A DNA stretch of 64,000 nt, from assembly GCA_002695005.1 (NCBI GenBank), contig NZNT01000002.1, forward strand, positions 41,129 through 105,128, given 5' to 3'. The DNA comes from Maritimibacter sp. (GTDB lineage Bacteria; Pseudomonadota; Alphaproteobacteria; Rhodobacterales; Rhodobacteraceae). Positions 26,999 through 34,829 of this stretch are shown in pieces (the stretch's first letter is position 1; each line of letters opens with the position of its first letter). Both the position numbers and the translations under genes were made by a program. The notes beneath the pieces are model-generated. The model did no database searches. It was not told where the DNA came from and was given only the letters and a program-made list of their open reading frames with translations.

Positions 26999-29350
26999 AT
27001 GAGCGCGAATGACACCCCTGCCCCGCCGCCCGTGAACCGTTTCCTGCCGATTGCCCAGGCGCTCGGGCTGGTACTCGTCTTCATCGGACTGATCAATACG
27101 ATCCCGTCGATCCCCGGACTGGACGAGGCCGTCGCCAATCTTACCGGCGACCCGGATATCGTCATCCGCAAGTTCCCCTATGAATTCCTCTACCCCATCG
27201 CGTTCGTGCTGATGATGCTGATCGTCGCGCTCAAACATTCTTTCTACATGAAGGACCGCGAGAAGGGGCCGGTGCGGCGCGCCTTTGCGATCTTCATGGA
27301 TGTCGCGCTGGTCACGATGGCGATCATGGTGTCGCTGACCTATGTGATCGAGATCGACTCCATCTGCCTTATCGACCAGTTCACCGGGGAGCGGGCCGAG
27401 CTGATCGCGCGGGCGCTTCAGGAGGAAAAGGAGTTCGCCGAGCTGTACGGGATGCCGGAGCCGACGACGGTGGACGACCCGGCCTGCATCAGAACCACGG
27501 GCGCGTGGATCTTCGCCATTGTCGGTGCAGCGATTGCGGTCTTTCTCGCCTATAACGTGCGGGTCTGGGGCTTTCCGCTGGTGGCCGTCGCCATGCTCAT
27601 CGCCGCCTACACGCTCATCACCGTGGCGATCTGGTACGTTTTCGGTTCCGAAGGCATGAACAAATACGCCATCACGAAGCTGGGGGGCGAGCCACGCGAA
27701 CTGATGGACGGACGGCCGAATGTCGAGGACGTGCTGACCAACACCTCACAGGGGCTTCTGGGTCGGTTCATGGGCATCCTTCTGTCCTCGGTCTTTCCCT
27801 ATATCGTGCTCGGCTCGCTTTTCGGCATTTCCGCCGGGGGTCAGTCGCTCATCAAGGTGGCGTTCCTGTGGACCCGGCGCTTGCGCGGCGGGCCGGCCCA
27901 TGCCGCCATCGTTTCTTCCGCGCTGTTCGGCACGATCTCGGGCGGGCCGGTGACCAACGTGCTTTCGACCGGGGTGCTGACCATTCCGATGATGCTCAAG
28001 CGCGGGTTCAACCGGACCTTCGCGGGCGGGGTGGAGGCCGCGGCCTCCTCCGGCGGGCAGATCATGCCGCCGGTCATGGGTGTCGCCGCTTTCGTGCTGG
28101 CCGCCATGACCGTCACGCCATATCGCGAGGTCATCATCGCCGCGATCATCCCGGCGGCGGCCTATTTCGGGGTCCTGTTCCTGACCGTCGTCTTTCAGGC
28201 CCGCAAACAGGGGATCGAGGCGGTGGGCGAGAAGACCCCTGACATGCTTCTGGACCGTCAGGATTACCTCAACCTCGTGATGATCTTCGCGCCGATCCTG
28301 CTGATCCTGTTCCTGCTGGTGACACCGAAAGAGGCCATCGGCTGCGGTCCGCTCGCGGCGTTCATGGGGATCGAGACCATCGTGACCGGCGATGCCTGCC
28401 GTGCGCCCGACCTGCCGTTCTTCTTCAAGATGGTTCAGAACAGCGCGGGCGACGCGGGGTCGGCGGGCTGGTGGGCGGTGATCCTGCTGGTCTGCCTGTT
28501 CTTCCTCGACCCCAAGTTCCGGGCGCGCCCGACCCAGATGTTCGGCGCGCTGGCGGACGCGGGTATCCTGATCTCGACGCTCTACCTCATGTTCCTGTCG
28601 GTCTCGGTAATCGACTTCTGCCTGAATTTCACGGGGCTGTCCGGGTTCATCGCGCGGGATGTGACAAGCGTGCTGCGCCTGTTCGGGCCGGAGCTTCAGG
28701 ACGGCGGTGTGTTCCTGTTCGCCGCGCTGTTCGTGACGATGCTCCTGTCAATCCTGCTAGGGATGGGGATGCCGACGGTGCCGGCCTATGTGAACGTGGC
28801 GCTTCTGATGGGGCCGCTTGTGATCGGGCTGGGAATCGCGACCTTCACGGCGCATATGTTCATCTTCTTCTTCGCCGTCGCGTCGGCCATCACGCCACCT
28901 GTCGCGGTGGCCGCCTTCGCGGCGGCGTCGATTACCAAGGCCGATCCGATGAAGACGGGATTCGCGGCCGTCGGGGCGGGGATCGTCATGTTCATCCTGC
29001 CCTTCATCTTCGCGTTCTATCCCGAGCTTCTGCTCATCGACGCGGCCAAGATGGACCCCTTCGCCACATCGGGCGCCAACGTGTTCCTCGAAGGGTACGG
29101 GCCGGGCGTGGACTGGCCGGCACTGGGACTGCTGCTCGCGCGTCTGGTGCTGGCGCTCTACCTCGTCGCGAGTGCGCTGACCCGGTTCGACGCCCGCCGG
29201 CTGACGCGGTGGGAGGTGCTGGCGCGGCTCGCGCTCGCCGTCGCCATCCTGCTGCGCGCGCCGGAGATCCACTGGATCGCCGCCGCGCTGTCACTCGGGC
29301 TCATTGCGCTGCATTACGGGGTCGCGAAGCGCAAACCGGCGAGTGCCTGA
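26999..29350 (+). CDS. TRAP transporter fused permease (TAXI-associated DctQM)
   Basis: 783 residues with about 18 predicted hydrophobic segments, the length of TAXI-associated fused permeases, in which the small DctQ-like and large DctM-like parts are one chain. Typical DctM motifs are seen in LFGTISGGPVTNVLSTGVLTIPMMLKRG, GGQIMPPVMG and LGMGMPTVPAYVNVALLMGP. It imports organic acids using an ion gradient, with the binding protein encoded upstream. The last ~100 residues form an extra hydrophobic extension. Its end nearly meets the convergent nnrS. Confidence 0.92.
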   Translation: MSANDTPAPPPVNRFLPIAQALGLVLVFIGLINTIPSIPGLDEAVANLTGDPDIVIRKFPYEFLYPIAFVLMMLIVALKHSFYMKDREKGPVRRAFAIFMDVALVTMAIMVSLTYVIEIDSICLIDQFTGERAELIARALQEEKEFAELYGMPEPTTVDDPACIRTTGAWIFAIVGAAIAVFLAYNVRVWGFPLVAVAMLIAAYTLITVAIWYVFGSEGMNKYAITKLGGEPRELMDGRPNVEDVLTNTSQGLLGRFMGILLSSVFPYIVLGSLFGISAGGQSLIKVAFLWTRRLRGGPAHAAIVSSALFGTISGGPVTNVLSTGVLTIPMMLKRGFNRTFAGGVEAAASSGGQIMPPVMGVAAFVLAAMTVTPYREVIIAAIIPAAAYFGVLFLTVVFQARKQGIEAVGEKTPDMLLDRQDYLNLVMIFAPILLILFLLVTPKEAIGCGPLAAFMGIETIVTGDACRAPDLPFFFKMVQNSAGDAGSAGWWAVILLVCLFFLDPKFRARPTQMFGALADAGILISTLYLMFLSVSVIDFCLNFTGLSGFIARDVTSVLRLFGPELQDGGVFLFAALFVTMLLSILLGMGMPTVPAYVNVALLMGPLVIGLGIATFTAHMFIFFFAVASAITPPVAVAAFAAASITKADPMKTGFAAVGAGIVMFILPFIFAFYPELLLIDAAKMDPFATSGANVFLEGYGPGVDWPALGLLLARLVLALYLVASALTRFDARRLTRWEVLARLALAVAILLRAPEIHWIAAALSLGLIALHYGVAKRKPASA

Positions 29351-29364
29351 GCCCTGACCGTCTG

Positions 29365-29388
29365 CGCGCCCCCGGATCAGGGGGCGCG
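29365..29388. terminator. Bidirectional terminator hairpin between TRAP permease and nnrS
   Basis: CGCGCCCCC and GGGGGCGCG enclose GGATCA. The hairpin overlaps the nnrS stop codon and lies 15 bases after the TRAP stop, in a convergent junction. Confidence 0.6.
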
Positions 29389-30570
29389 TGACGGGACGCC
29401 GGGGGCCTTTCTGGGCCGGCAGACCGGGATCGCGATGCGGCCGAATGCCAGCAGGAAGCCGATGATCCAGGCCATTCCGGCGATCACCACGAAGGGCTCG
29501 TAGAGCGCAGGCGCGGCTTCTGCCAGCAACCGGGACACGGCCGCAAGCATCAGAGCCAGGAAGGCCGCCACGCCAACCGGTCCGGCTTCGAGCCCGCGCC
29601 CCGTATGGCCGAGGGTCGCCCGGATCATGACGGCCAGGGTCATCGTCCCGACGGCTCCCGCCCCCAGCAGGTGCGCCGAGGCGGCGGCGTTGGTGTGACC
29701 CAAGGCTGCGAGCGCGGCGACGGCAAACCCGGCCGGGATGAACGCATAGGACAGGTGCAGCATCAGGAGCAGCGGCGAGCGCCATGTCTGCAAGCCGCGC
29801 CAACGCCAGAGCCGGGCGGCCTGAAGCCCGGCGGCGAGTGCAAAGAGCAGTGCGGACGTGGGGCCGGAGACCTGCGCGACCCAGAACAGGAGCGCGGCAA
29901 CGCCGGTCGCGATCGCGAAACCGTCGAAGCGGTCGAACGGCGCAGGCAGGCGGTCACGCGACCGTTTCACGAGCCAGTTGCGCGTGAAGCTCGGGATGAT
30001 CCGCCCGCCGATCAGCATGATGAGAAAGATCAGGATCGCGATGCCGAGCCTTTGGGTGGTGGCGGCAAATCCGGTTTGAAGCACCTCGACATGGAAGGCG
30101 ACGTTCGCCCCCCAGAAGGCGGTGACGGGCAGCAGGACCTTGAGGTTTCGCCAGTTGCGCCCGGCAATGATTTCGCGCGCGATCATCGCGCCGACGAGAA
30201 GGAGGAACAGCTGGTCGACCATGAGCACGCCCCACGGCCCGACGCCCAGAAAGCCCGCACAGGCGAGGCGGCCCGCGATCCAGACGAGGCTCAGCACGGC
30301 GAGCGGTGCGCCGCGCGTGGGCAGACGCCCGGTCCAGTTGGGCACGGCGGTAAAGAGAAACCCGGCAACCACCGCTGCGCCGTAGCCGAAGATCATCTCA
30401 TGAACGTGCCAGTCGACCGGCGACAGGACCGACGACAGCGAAAGGGCACCCTCCCGCATCGCGAGCCAGAGCGCGATGGCGAGCGCGCCGAACATCGTCG
30501 CAAGCAGAAAGAAGGGACGGAAGCCCGCCGAGAGCACGGCGGGACCGGAATAGGGATTTCGCGCGGTCAT
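29377..30570 (-). CDS. nnrS: NnrS family heme/copper membrane protein
   Basis: 397 residues with about 12 membrane segments. NnrS signatures appear as GFRPFFLLATMFGALAIALWL, DWHVHEMIFGYGAAVVAGFLFTAVPNWTG and FLIMLIGGRIIPSFTRNWL. In Rhodobacter, NnrS is a nitric-oxide-induced heme- and copper-containing protein linked to nitric-oxide tolerance; its chemistry is not settled. It is downstream of the pseudoazurin gene across a 75-base gap with a hairpin, so the two probably share the pseudoazurin promoter. Confidence 0.93.
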   Translation of the reverse strand: MTARNPYSGPAVLSAGFRPFFLLATMFGALAIALWLAMREGALSLSSVLSPVDWHVHEMIFGYGAAVVAGFLFTAVPNWTGRLPTRGAPLAVLSLVWIAGRLACAGFLGVGPWGVLMVDQLFLLLVGAMIAREIIAGRNWRNLKVLLPVTAFWGANVAFHVEVLQTGFAATTQRLGIAILIFLIMLIGGRIIPSFTRNWLVKRSRDRLPAPFDRFDGFAIATGVAALLFWVAQVSGPTSALLFALAAGLQAARLWRWRGLQTWRSPLLLMLHLSYAFIPAGFAVAALAALGHTNAAASAHLLGAGAVGTMTLAVMIRATLGHTGRGLEAGPVGVAAFLALMLAAVSRLLAEAAPALYEPFVVIAGMAWIIGFLLAFGRIAIPVCRPRKAPGVPSRAP

Positions 30571-30588
30571 GGAGCTTTCCTTTCAATC

Positions 30589-30619
30589 GAAAGGGCGACG
30601 CTGGTGGCGCCGCCCTTTC
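30589..30619 (-). terminator. Intercistronic hairpin between pseudoazurin and nnrS genes
   Basis: GAAAGGGCG and CGCCCTTTC form a perfect 9-base stem, 27 bases after the pseudoazurin stop on the minus strand. It probably reduces read-through so that the abundant electron carrier is made in excess over NnrS. Confidence 0.6.
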
Positions 30620-30645
30620 AGTGACAGTGACGAAGGGACGGGACG

Positions 30646-31071
30646 TCACTGAACCTGTGCGAGCAGGTCGGCCATGCGGGCCTTGGCCTTGCCGGCCTGT
30701 TTGGCCTCTGCCGCGGCGTCGAGGTTCACCGGCTCACCAACCTTGATGAGCGCGACCATGCCCATGCCGAAGTGCGGGGTGCATTTCACGCCGTAGACGC
30801 CTTCGGCATCGACGGTCAGCTCGAACGCCTCGTTGAACTTGGTCTTGAAGCTCTCGACACCGTCGGGGAGCATCCCGTCGATGCTTTCGACGTTGTGCCC
30901 CTTGTCGGTGGGAACGAAGCGGATCACGTCGCCGGGGGCGGCCTCGACGAAGGCGGGTTCGAAGACCATCGAACCGGCCTCGCCCTTGTTCAGCATCTTC
31001 ACTTCGAAGGTTTCAGCCTGTGCGCCGAATGCGGCGAGGGTCAGGGCGGCGGTCATGAGCAGGGTTTTCAT
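30646..31071 (-). CDS. Pseudoazurin (blue copper electron carrier)
   Basis: 141 residues with a Sec signal peptide ([22 protein letters not shown]). The type 1 copper ligands are present: His in [10 protein letters not shown], then Cys, His and Met in [12 protein letters not shown]. Pseudoazurin carries electrons in the periplasm to copper nitrite reductase, which is encoded about 8 kb away. The start has an AAGGA site. A TTG-N8-CAA box lies 69 bases upstream, the same distance as in nirK and norC, so NnrR control is likely. Confidence 0.95.
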   Translation of the reverse strand: MKTLLMTAALTLAAFGAQAETFEVKMLNKGEAGSMVFEPAFVEAAPGDVIRFVPTDKGHNVESIDGMLPDGVESFKTKFNEAFELTVDAEGVYGVKCTPHFGMGMVALIKVGEPVNLDAAAEAKQAGKAKARMADLLAQVQ

Positions 31072-31139
31072 CGGATGGTCCTTTTTCAGCTCTGTTGTTT
31101 CGTCTGACCCTGTTTTGCGCTAAGACCTCCGCCCGAACG

Positions 31140-31153
31140 TTGCTCTTCGACAA
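31140..31153. promoter_or_regulatory. NnrR-type box for the pseudoazurin promoter
   Basis: On the minus strand the site reads TTGTC-GAAG-AGCAA, i.e. TTG-N8-CAA. It lies 69 bases upstream of pseudoazurin, versus about 62-65 bases for the boxes at norC and nirK. It is only 16 bases before the nnrR start, so it fits the pseudoazurin promoter better. Confidence 0.5.
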
Positions 31154-31168
31154 ACTCACGGACCGAAA

Positions 31169-31861
31169 TTGCCAAAGCTCGACGAAAGCCTTTTGTCCGA
31201 CCTGCCGCCCTTCAGCCAGTTGGAGCGGAGCCAGATTCGCACGATCCTCGATCAGGCGGTGTCGCGGCGGTATGACGAAGGCACGGCGATCTTTCGCGAA
31301 GGGCATGAGGCGGATCGATTCTACCTTTTGCTCGACGGATACCTGCGTGTGATCCGCTCCACCGAGGGTGGCGAAGAGATCATCGTGCTGCACATTTCGC
31401 CCGGCCAGCTTTTCGGCATCGCCAAGGCGCTGGAGCGCGACACCTATCCGGCGACGTCGATCGCGGCGGCGGAATCGATCGCGCTGTCGTGGCCCATGTC
31501 GCTGTGGACCGAGTTCACGACCTATCCGGGCTTCGCGACCGAAAGCTACAAGACGCTGGGGCGGCGGCTGGGCGAGATCCAGACGACGCTGACCGAAATG
31601 GCGACGCAGGCGGTGGAGAAGCGGGTGGCCTGCGCGGTGCTGCGTATGATGAACCAGAGCGGGCGGCGCACCGAGGGCGGGGTCGAGATCGGGTTTCCGA
31701 TCACGCGGCAGAACATCTCGGACATGACCGGCACGACGCTTCATACCGTGAGCCGGTTGTTGTCAGCGTGGGAGAAGGACGGCGTCGTCGCCTCCCGGCG
31801 CAAGCGGATCGTGGTGACCAAGCCGCATGAGCTGGTCCTTCTGAGCGGCGTCCAGGGCTAG
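31169..31861 (+). CDS. nnrR: Crp/Fnr-family regulator NnrR
   Basis: 230 residues starting from TTG (MPKLDESLLSDLPPFSQL); no suitable ATG exists, and the next in-frame Met is far inside the sensor domain. An N-terminal cyclic-nucleotide-binding fold lacks the Fnr iron-sulfur cysteines, and a C-terminal helix-turn-helix reads ITRQNISDMTGTTLHTVSRLLSAWEKDG. Its place between pseudoazurin and norCB identifies it as NnrR/Dnr, which activates nir and nor genes in response to nitric oxide. Its stop overlaps that of the opposing DUF1858 gene. Confidence 0.9.
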   Translation: MPKLDESLLSDLPPFSQLERSQIRTILDQAVSRRYDEGTAIFREGHEADRFYLLLDGYLRVIRSTEGGEEIIVLHISPGQLFGIAKALERDTYPATSIAAAESIALSWPMSLWTEFTTYPGFATESYKTLGRRLGEIQTTLTEMATQAVEKRVACAVLRMMNQSGRRTEGGVEIGFPITRQNISDMTGTTLHTVSRLLSAWEKDGVVASRRKRIVVTKPHELVLLSGVQG

Positions 31862-32073
31862 GGCACCCGGGCGACCCGGCGCAGCTCGCCCCGGAACACC
31901 TCCTCCTCCAGGTCGTATTCCTCGCAGGCATCTGTGATCGCGTGGAACGGCGCCACCGGGCAACCGGGGCACAGCATCTGCTTGTCCAGAAATACCTGCA
32001 CCATGTCGGGCCATTCGCCGAACAGGGTCGACAAGGGCAGGTCGGGGTCGTCGAAGCGGGGACGTCTGGGCAT
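31858..32073 (-). CDS. Small DUF1858-like protein with CPGCP motif
   Basis: 71 residues from MPRRPRFDDPDLPLSTLF, with AAAGGAG upstream. The sequence LSTLFGEWPDMVQVFLDKQMLCPGCPVAPFHAITDACEEYDL resembles the DUF1858 redox-disulfide domain of hybrid-cluster-associated proteins. Its two cysteines (CPGC) could bind metal or cycle as a disulfide. It is divergent from norC, with the NnrR box at 32124 between them, so nitric-oxide control is plausible. The function is unknown. Confidence 0.8.
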   Translation of the reverse strand: MPRRPRFDDPDLPLSTLFGEWPDMVQVFLDKQMLCPGCPVAPFHAITDACEEYDLEEEVFRGELRRVARVP

Positions 32074-32123
32074 GGATCGGCTCCTTTCCCCCCGCAGACT
32101 GCGCGATCCAATCGTCCCGTTCT

Positions 32124-32137
32124 TTGCGTTTGCACAA
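32124..32137. promoter_or_regulatory. NnrR box in the norC promoter
   Basis: TTGCG-TTTG-CACAA fits TTG-N8-CAA and shares its left half with the perfect box at nirK. It is 61 bases before the norC start and 50 bases before the divergent DUF1858 gene, so it may serve both. Confidence 0.65.
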
Positions 32138-32198
32138 CATGCGCGCGCGTCGGTGCCGCTAGGTCTCGCCCATCGACACAAACAAACGGGACCGTGAC

Positions 32199-32651
32199 AT
32201 GTCAGACATACTCACGAAATCACGGGCCAGGAACGTCTTCTACGGGGGGAGTATCTTCTTCGTCGTGGTGTTCGTGGCCCTTACGGCGCAGAGCCATCGC
32301 TTCATCGTCAAGGAGTCGACCGCCGGCGCGCCCATCACCGAAGAGGTGGTTCTGGGCAAGCATGTGTGGGAGCGCCACTCCTGCATCAACTGTCACACGC
32401 TGCACGGCGAGGGCGCCTATTTCGCCCCGGAAGTCGGCAACGTGATGACCCGCTGGGGCGTCATCGACGACCCCGAGGGAGCCTATGAGATCCTGAACGG
32501 ATGGATGGAGGCGCAGCCCTCGGGAATCGAGGGACGCCGCCAGATGCCGCATTTCGAGATCACCGAGGAAGAGATGCGCGGCCTCGCGGAATTCCTGCGG
32601 TGGGCCGATCAGACCAACACCCAGAACTGGCCGCCGAACGACGCGGGCTGA
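32199..32651 (+). CDS. norC: Nitric oxide reductase subunit C (cytochrome c)
   Basis: 150 residues. An uncleaved N-terminal membrane anchor (NVFYGGSIFFVVVFVALTAQ) is followed by a cytochrome c domain with heme-binding CINCH and axial Met in RRQMPHFEI. It passes electrons to NorB, which reduces nitric oxide to nitrous oxide. It heads the norCBQD operon under the NnrR box at 32124. Confidence 0.97.
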   Translation: MSDILTKSRARNVFYGGSIFFVVVFVALTAQSHRFIVKESTAGAPITEEVVLGKHVWERHSCINCHTLHGEGAYFAPEVGNVMTRWGVIDDPEGAYEILNGWMEAQPSGIEGRRQMPHFEITEEEMRGLAEFLRWADQTNTQNWPPNDAG

Positions 32652-32672
32652 CCGAGGGACAGGAGACACATC

Positions 32673-34019
32673 ATGAAATACAAATCGCAATCCGTGGCGA
32701 AGTACTACTTCCTCGCCGCACTCGCCCTGTTCGCCATCCAGGTACTGGGCGGGCTTCTCGCAGGCTGGATCTATGTGGCGCCCAACACGCTGTCGGAGAT
32801 CCTGCCGTTCAATATCGTGCGCATGATCCACACCAACGCGCTGATCGTCTGGCTGCTGCTGGGCTTCTTCGGCGCGGCCTATTACCTCGTGCCGGAAGAG
32901 GCCGAACGCGAGCTTTTCTCGACCAAGCTCGCCTATATCCAGCTCATCATCCTTCTGGTGGGCACGCTGGGCGCGGTGGGCTCCTACCTCGTGGGGATCC
33001 ACGGCGGGCGTGAGTTCCTCGAACAACCGCTCTGGGTCAAGTTCGGCATCCTTGTCGCTGCGGTGATCTTCCTCGTGAATATCTCGCTCACGGCGCTTGC
33101 GGGCCGAAAGACAGCGATCACCAACATCCTGCTGATGGGCCTTTGGCTTTTGTGCCTGCTGTGGGTCTTTGCCTTCATCAACCCCGACAACCTGTCGCTG
33201 GACAAGATGTACTGGTGGATGGTCGTTCACCTCTGGGTCGAGGCGACCTGGGAACTGGTGATGGCCGCGATCCTCGGCTTCCTGATGCTGAAACTCACGG
33301 GCGTGGACCGCGAGGTGATCGAGAAATGGCTCTACGTCATCGTCGCGCTGGCGCTGTTCTCGGGCATCCTCGGCACCGGCCACCACTTCTACTGGATCGG
33401 CACGCCGGGCTACTGGCAGTGGATCGGGTCCGTCTTCTCGACACTCGAGGTTATCCCGTTCTTCGCCATGATGACCTTCGCCTTCGTGATGGTCTGGAAG
33501 GGCCGCAAGAACCACCCGAACAAGGCAGCCCTTCTGTGGTCGCTCGGCTCGTCCACTGTCGCCTTCTTCGGCGCGGGCGTCTGGGGCTTCCTGCACACGC
33601 TGCACGGGGTGAACTACTACACCCACGGCACGCAGATCACGGCGGCCCACGGGCACCTTGCCTTCTACGGCGCCTATGTCGCCCTGAACCTCGGGATGTT
33701 CACCTATGCGATGCCGCAGCTTCGCAAGCGGGCGCCCTACAACCAGGTGCTCAACATGGCGTCCTTCTGGCTGATGACCGGCGGCATGGCCTTCATGACC
33801 TTCACGCTGACCTTCGCGGGCACGATCCAGACGCACATGCAACGCATCCTGGGTGACTACTACATGGACGTGCAGGACCAGCTCGACCTGTTCTACGTCA
33901 TGCGCTTCGGCTCGGGCGTGGCGGTGGTGCTGGGCGCGCTGCTCTTCATCTACTCGATGGTGGTCGTGCGGCGTGAAGTCATCAAACCCGGCCCCGTTGT
34001 GGCCCAACCGGCGGAGTGA
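32673..34019 (+). CDS. norB: Nitric oxide reductase subunit B
   Basis: 448 residues with twelve membrane helices, the usual length for cytochrome-c-dependent NorB. Heme and iron ligands are seen: His in RMIHTNALIVW, the HLWVEATWEL segment (His and catalytic Glu), GTGHHFYWIG (paired His) and HGHLAFYGAYVALNLGM. It reduces two nitric oxide molecules to nitrous oxide. A CAGGAGACAC ribosome site precedes the ATG. The gene is followed by norQ after 3 bases. Confidence 0.97.
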   Translation: MKYKSQSVAKYYFLAALALFAIQVLGGLLAGWIYVAPNTLSEILPFNIVRMIHTNALIVWLLLGFFGAAYYLVPEEAERELFSTKLAYIQLIILLVGTLGAVGSYLVGIHGGREFLEQPLWVKFGILVAAVIFLVNISLTALAGRKTAITNILLMGLWLLCLLWVFAFINPDNLSLDKMYWWMVVHLWVEATWELVMAAILGFLMLKLTGVDREVIEKWLYVIVALALFSGILGTGHHFYWIGTPGYWQWIGSVFSTLEVIPFFAMMTFAFVMVWKGRKNHPNKAALLWSLGSSTVAFFGAGVWGFLHTLHGVNYYTHGTQITAAHGHLAFYGAYVALNLGMFTYAMPQLRKRAPYNQVLNMASFWLMTGGMAFMTFTLTFAGTIQTHMQRILGDYYMDVQDQLDLFYVMRFGSGVAVVLGALLFIYSMVVVRREVIKPGPVVAQPAE

Positions 34020-34022
34020 CCC

Positions 34023-34829
34023 ATGACCCTGGACATGACACCTGAAAACCCCGAGCGCCTGCCGTTCTACAGCCCGCAGTCGAATGAGTGCGCGGTGTTC
34101 GAGATGGCCCAACAAAACGGTTTGCCCCTTCTTCTGAAGGGGCCGACCGGCTGCGGCAAAACGCGGTTCGTGGAGCATATGGCCGCGCGTCTCGGCCTGC
34201 CGCTTCACACCGTGGCCTGCCACGACGACCTGTCGGCGGCGGACCTGATCGGGCGTTACCTCATCAAGGGGGGTGAGACCGTCTGGGTCGACGGGCCGCT
34301 CACCCGCGCGGTGCGCGAGGGGGGCATCTGCTACCTCGACGAGGTGGTGGAGGCGCGCAAGGACGTGACCGTGGTGCTGCACCCGCTGACCGACGACCGT
34401 CGGCGGCTGGTCATCGACCGGACTGGTGAGGAACTGGTGGCGCCCGAGAGCTTCATGCTCGTCGCCAGCTACAACCCCGGCTACCAGAACGTGCTGAAGA
34501 AGTTGAAGCCCTCGACCCGGCAACGGTTCCTGTCGCTCGGCTTCGACTTCCCGGCGCCGGAGCTGGAAACGTCGGTCGTCGCGGCCGAGGCGGGCCTCGA
34601 CGAGGGCCGCGCCGGTGCGCTGGTGCGGCTGGCCGGGCATATCCGCAAGCTATCCGGCATGGACCTTGAGGAAGGGGTCTCCACCCGTCTTTTGATCTAT
34701 GCCGGCACGCTGATCGCCAAGGGGATGCGCAGCGAGGACGCCATCGAGGCGGCCATCGTCGAACCCCTTTCGGATGAACCGGACGTGCAGCAGGCGCTGC
34801 GCGACCTCACCGCCAGCGTATACGGGTGA
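34023..34829 (+). CDS. norQ: MoxR-type AAA ATPase NorQ
   Basis: 268 residues with Walker A GPTGCGKTRF near residue 37, Walker B GGICYLDEVVEA and sensor motifs ASYNPGYQNVLK. NorQ works with NorD as a chaperone pair that inserts the non-heme iron or otherwise activates NorB. Its stop overlaps the norD start (GTGA), consistent with coupling and with a fixed complex ratio. Confidence 0.95.
   Translation: MTLDMTPENPERLPFYSPQSNECAVFEMAQQNGLPLLLKGPTGCGKTRFVEHMAARLGLPLHTVACHDDLSAADLIGRYLIKGGETVWVDGPLTRAVREGGICYLDEVVEARKDVTVVLHPLTDDRRRLVIDRTGEELVAPESFMLVASYNPGYQNVLKKLKPSTRQRFLSLGFDFPAPELETSVVAAEAGLDEGRAGALVRLAGHIRKLSGMDLEEGVSTRLLIYAGTLIAKGMRSEDAIEAAIVEPLSDEPDVQQALRDLTASVYG

Noticed and set aside
32220..34640. 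806-codon open frame opposite norCBQ
   Set aside because: It crosses three conserved genes and is an artefact of GC-rich codon use.
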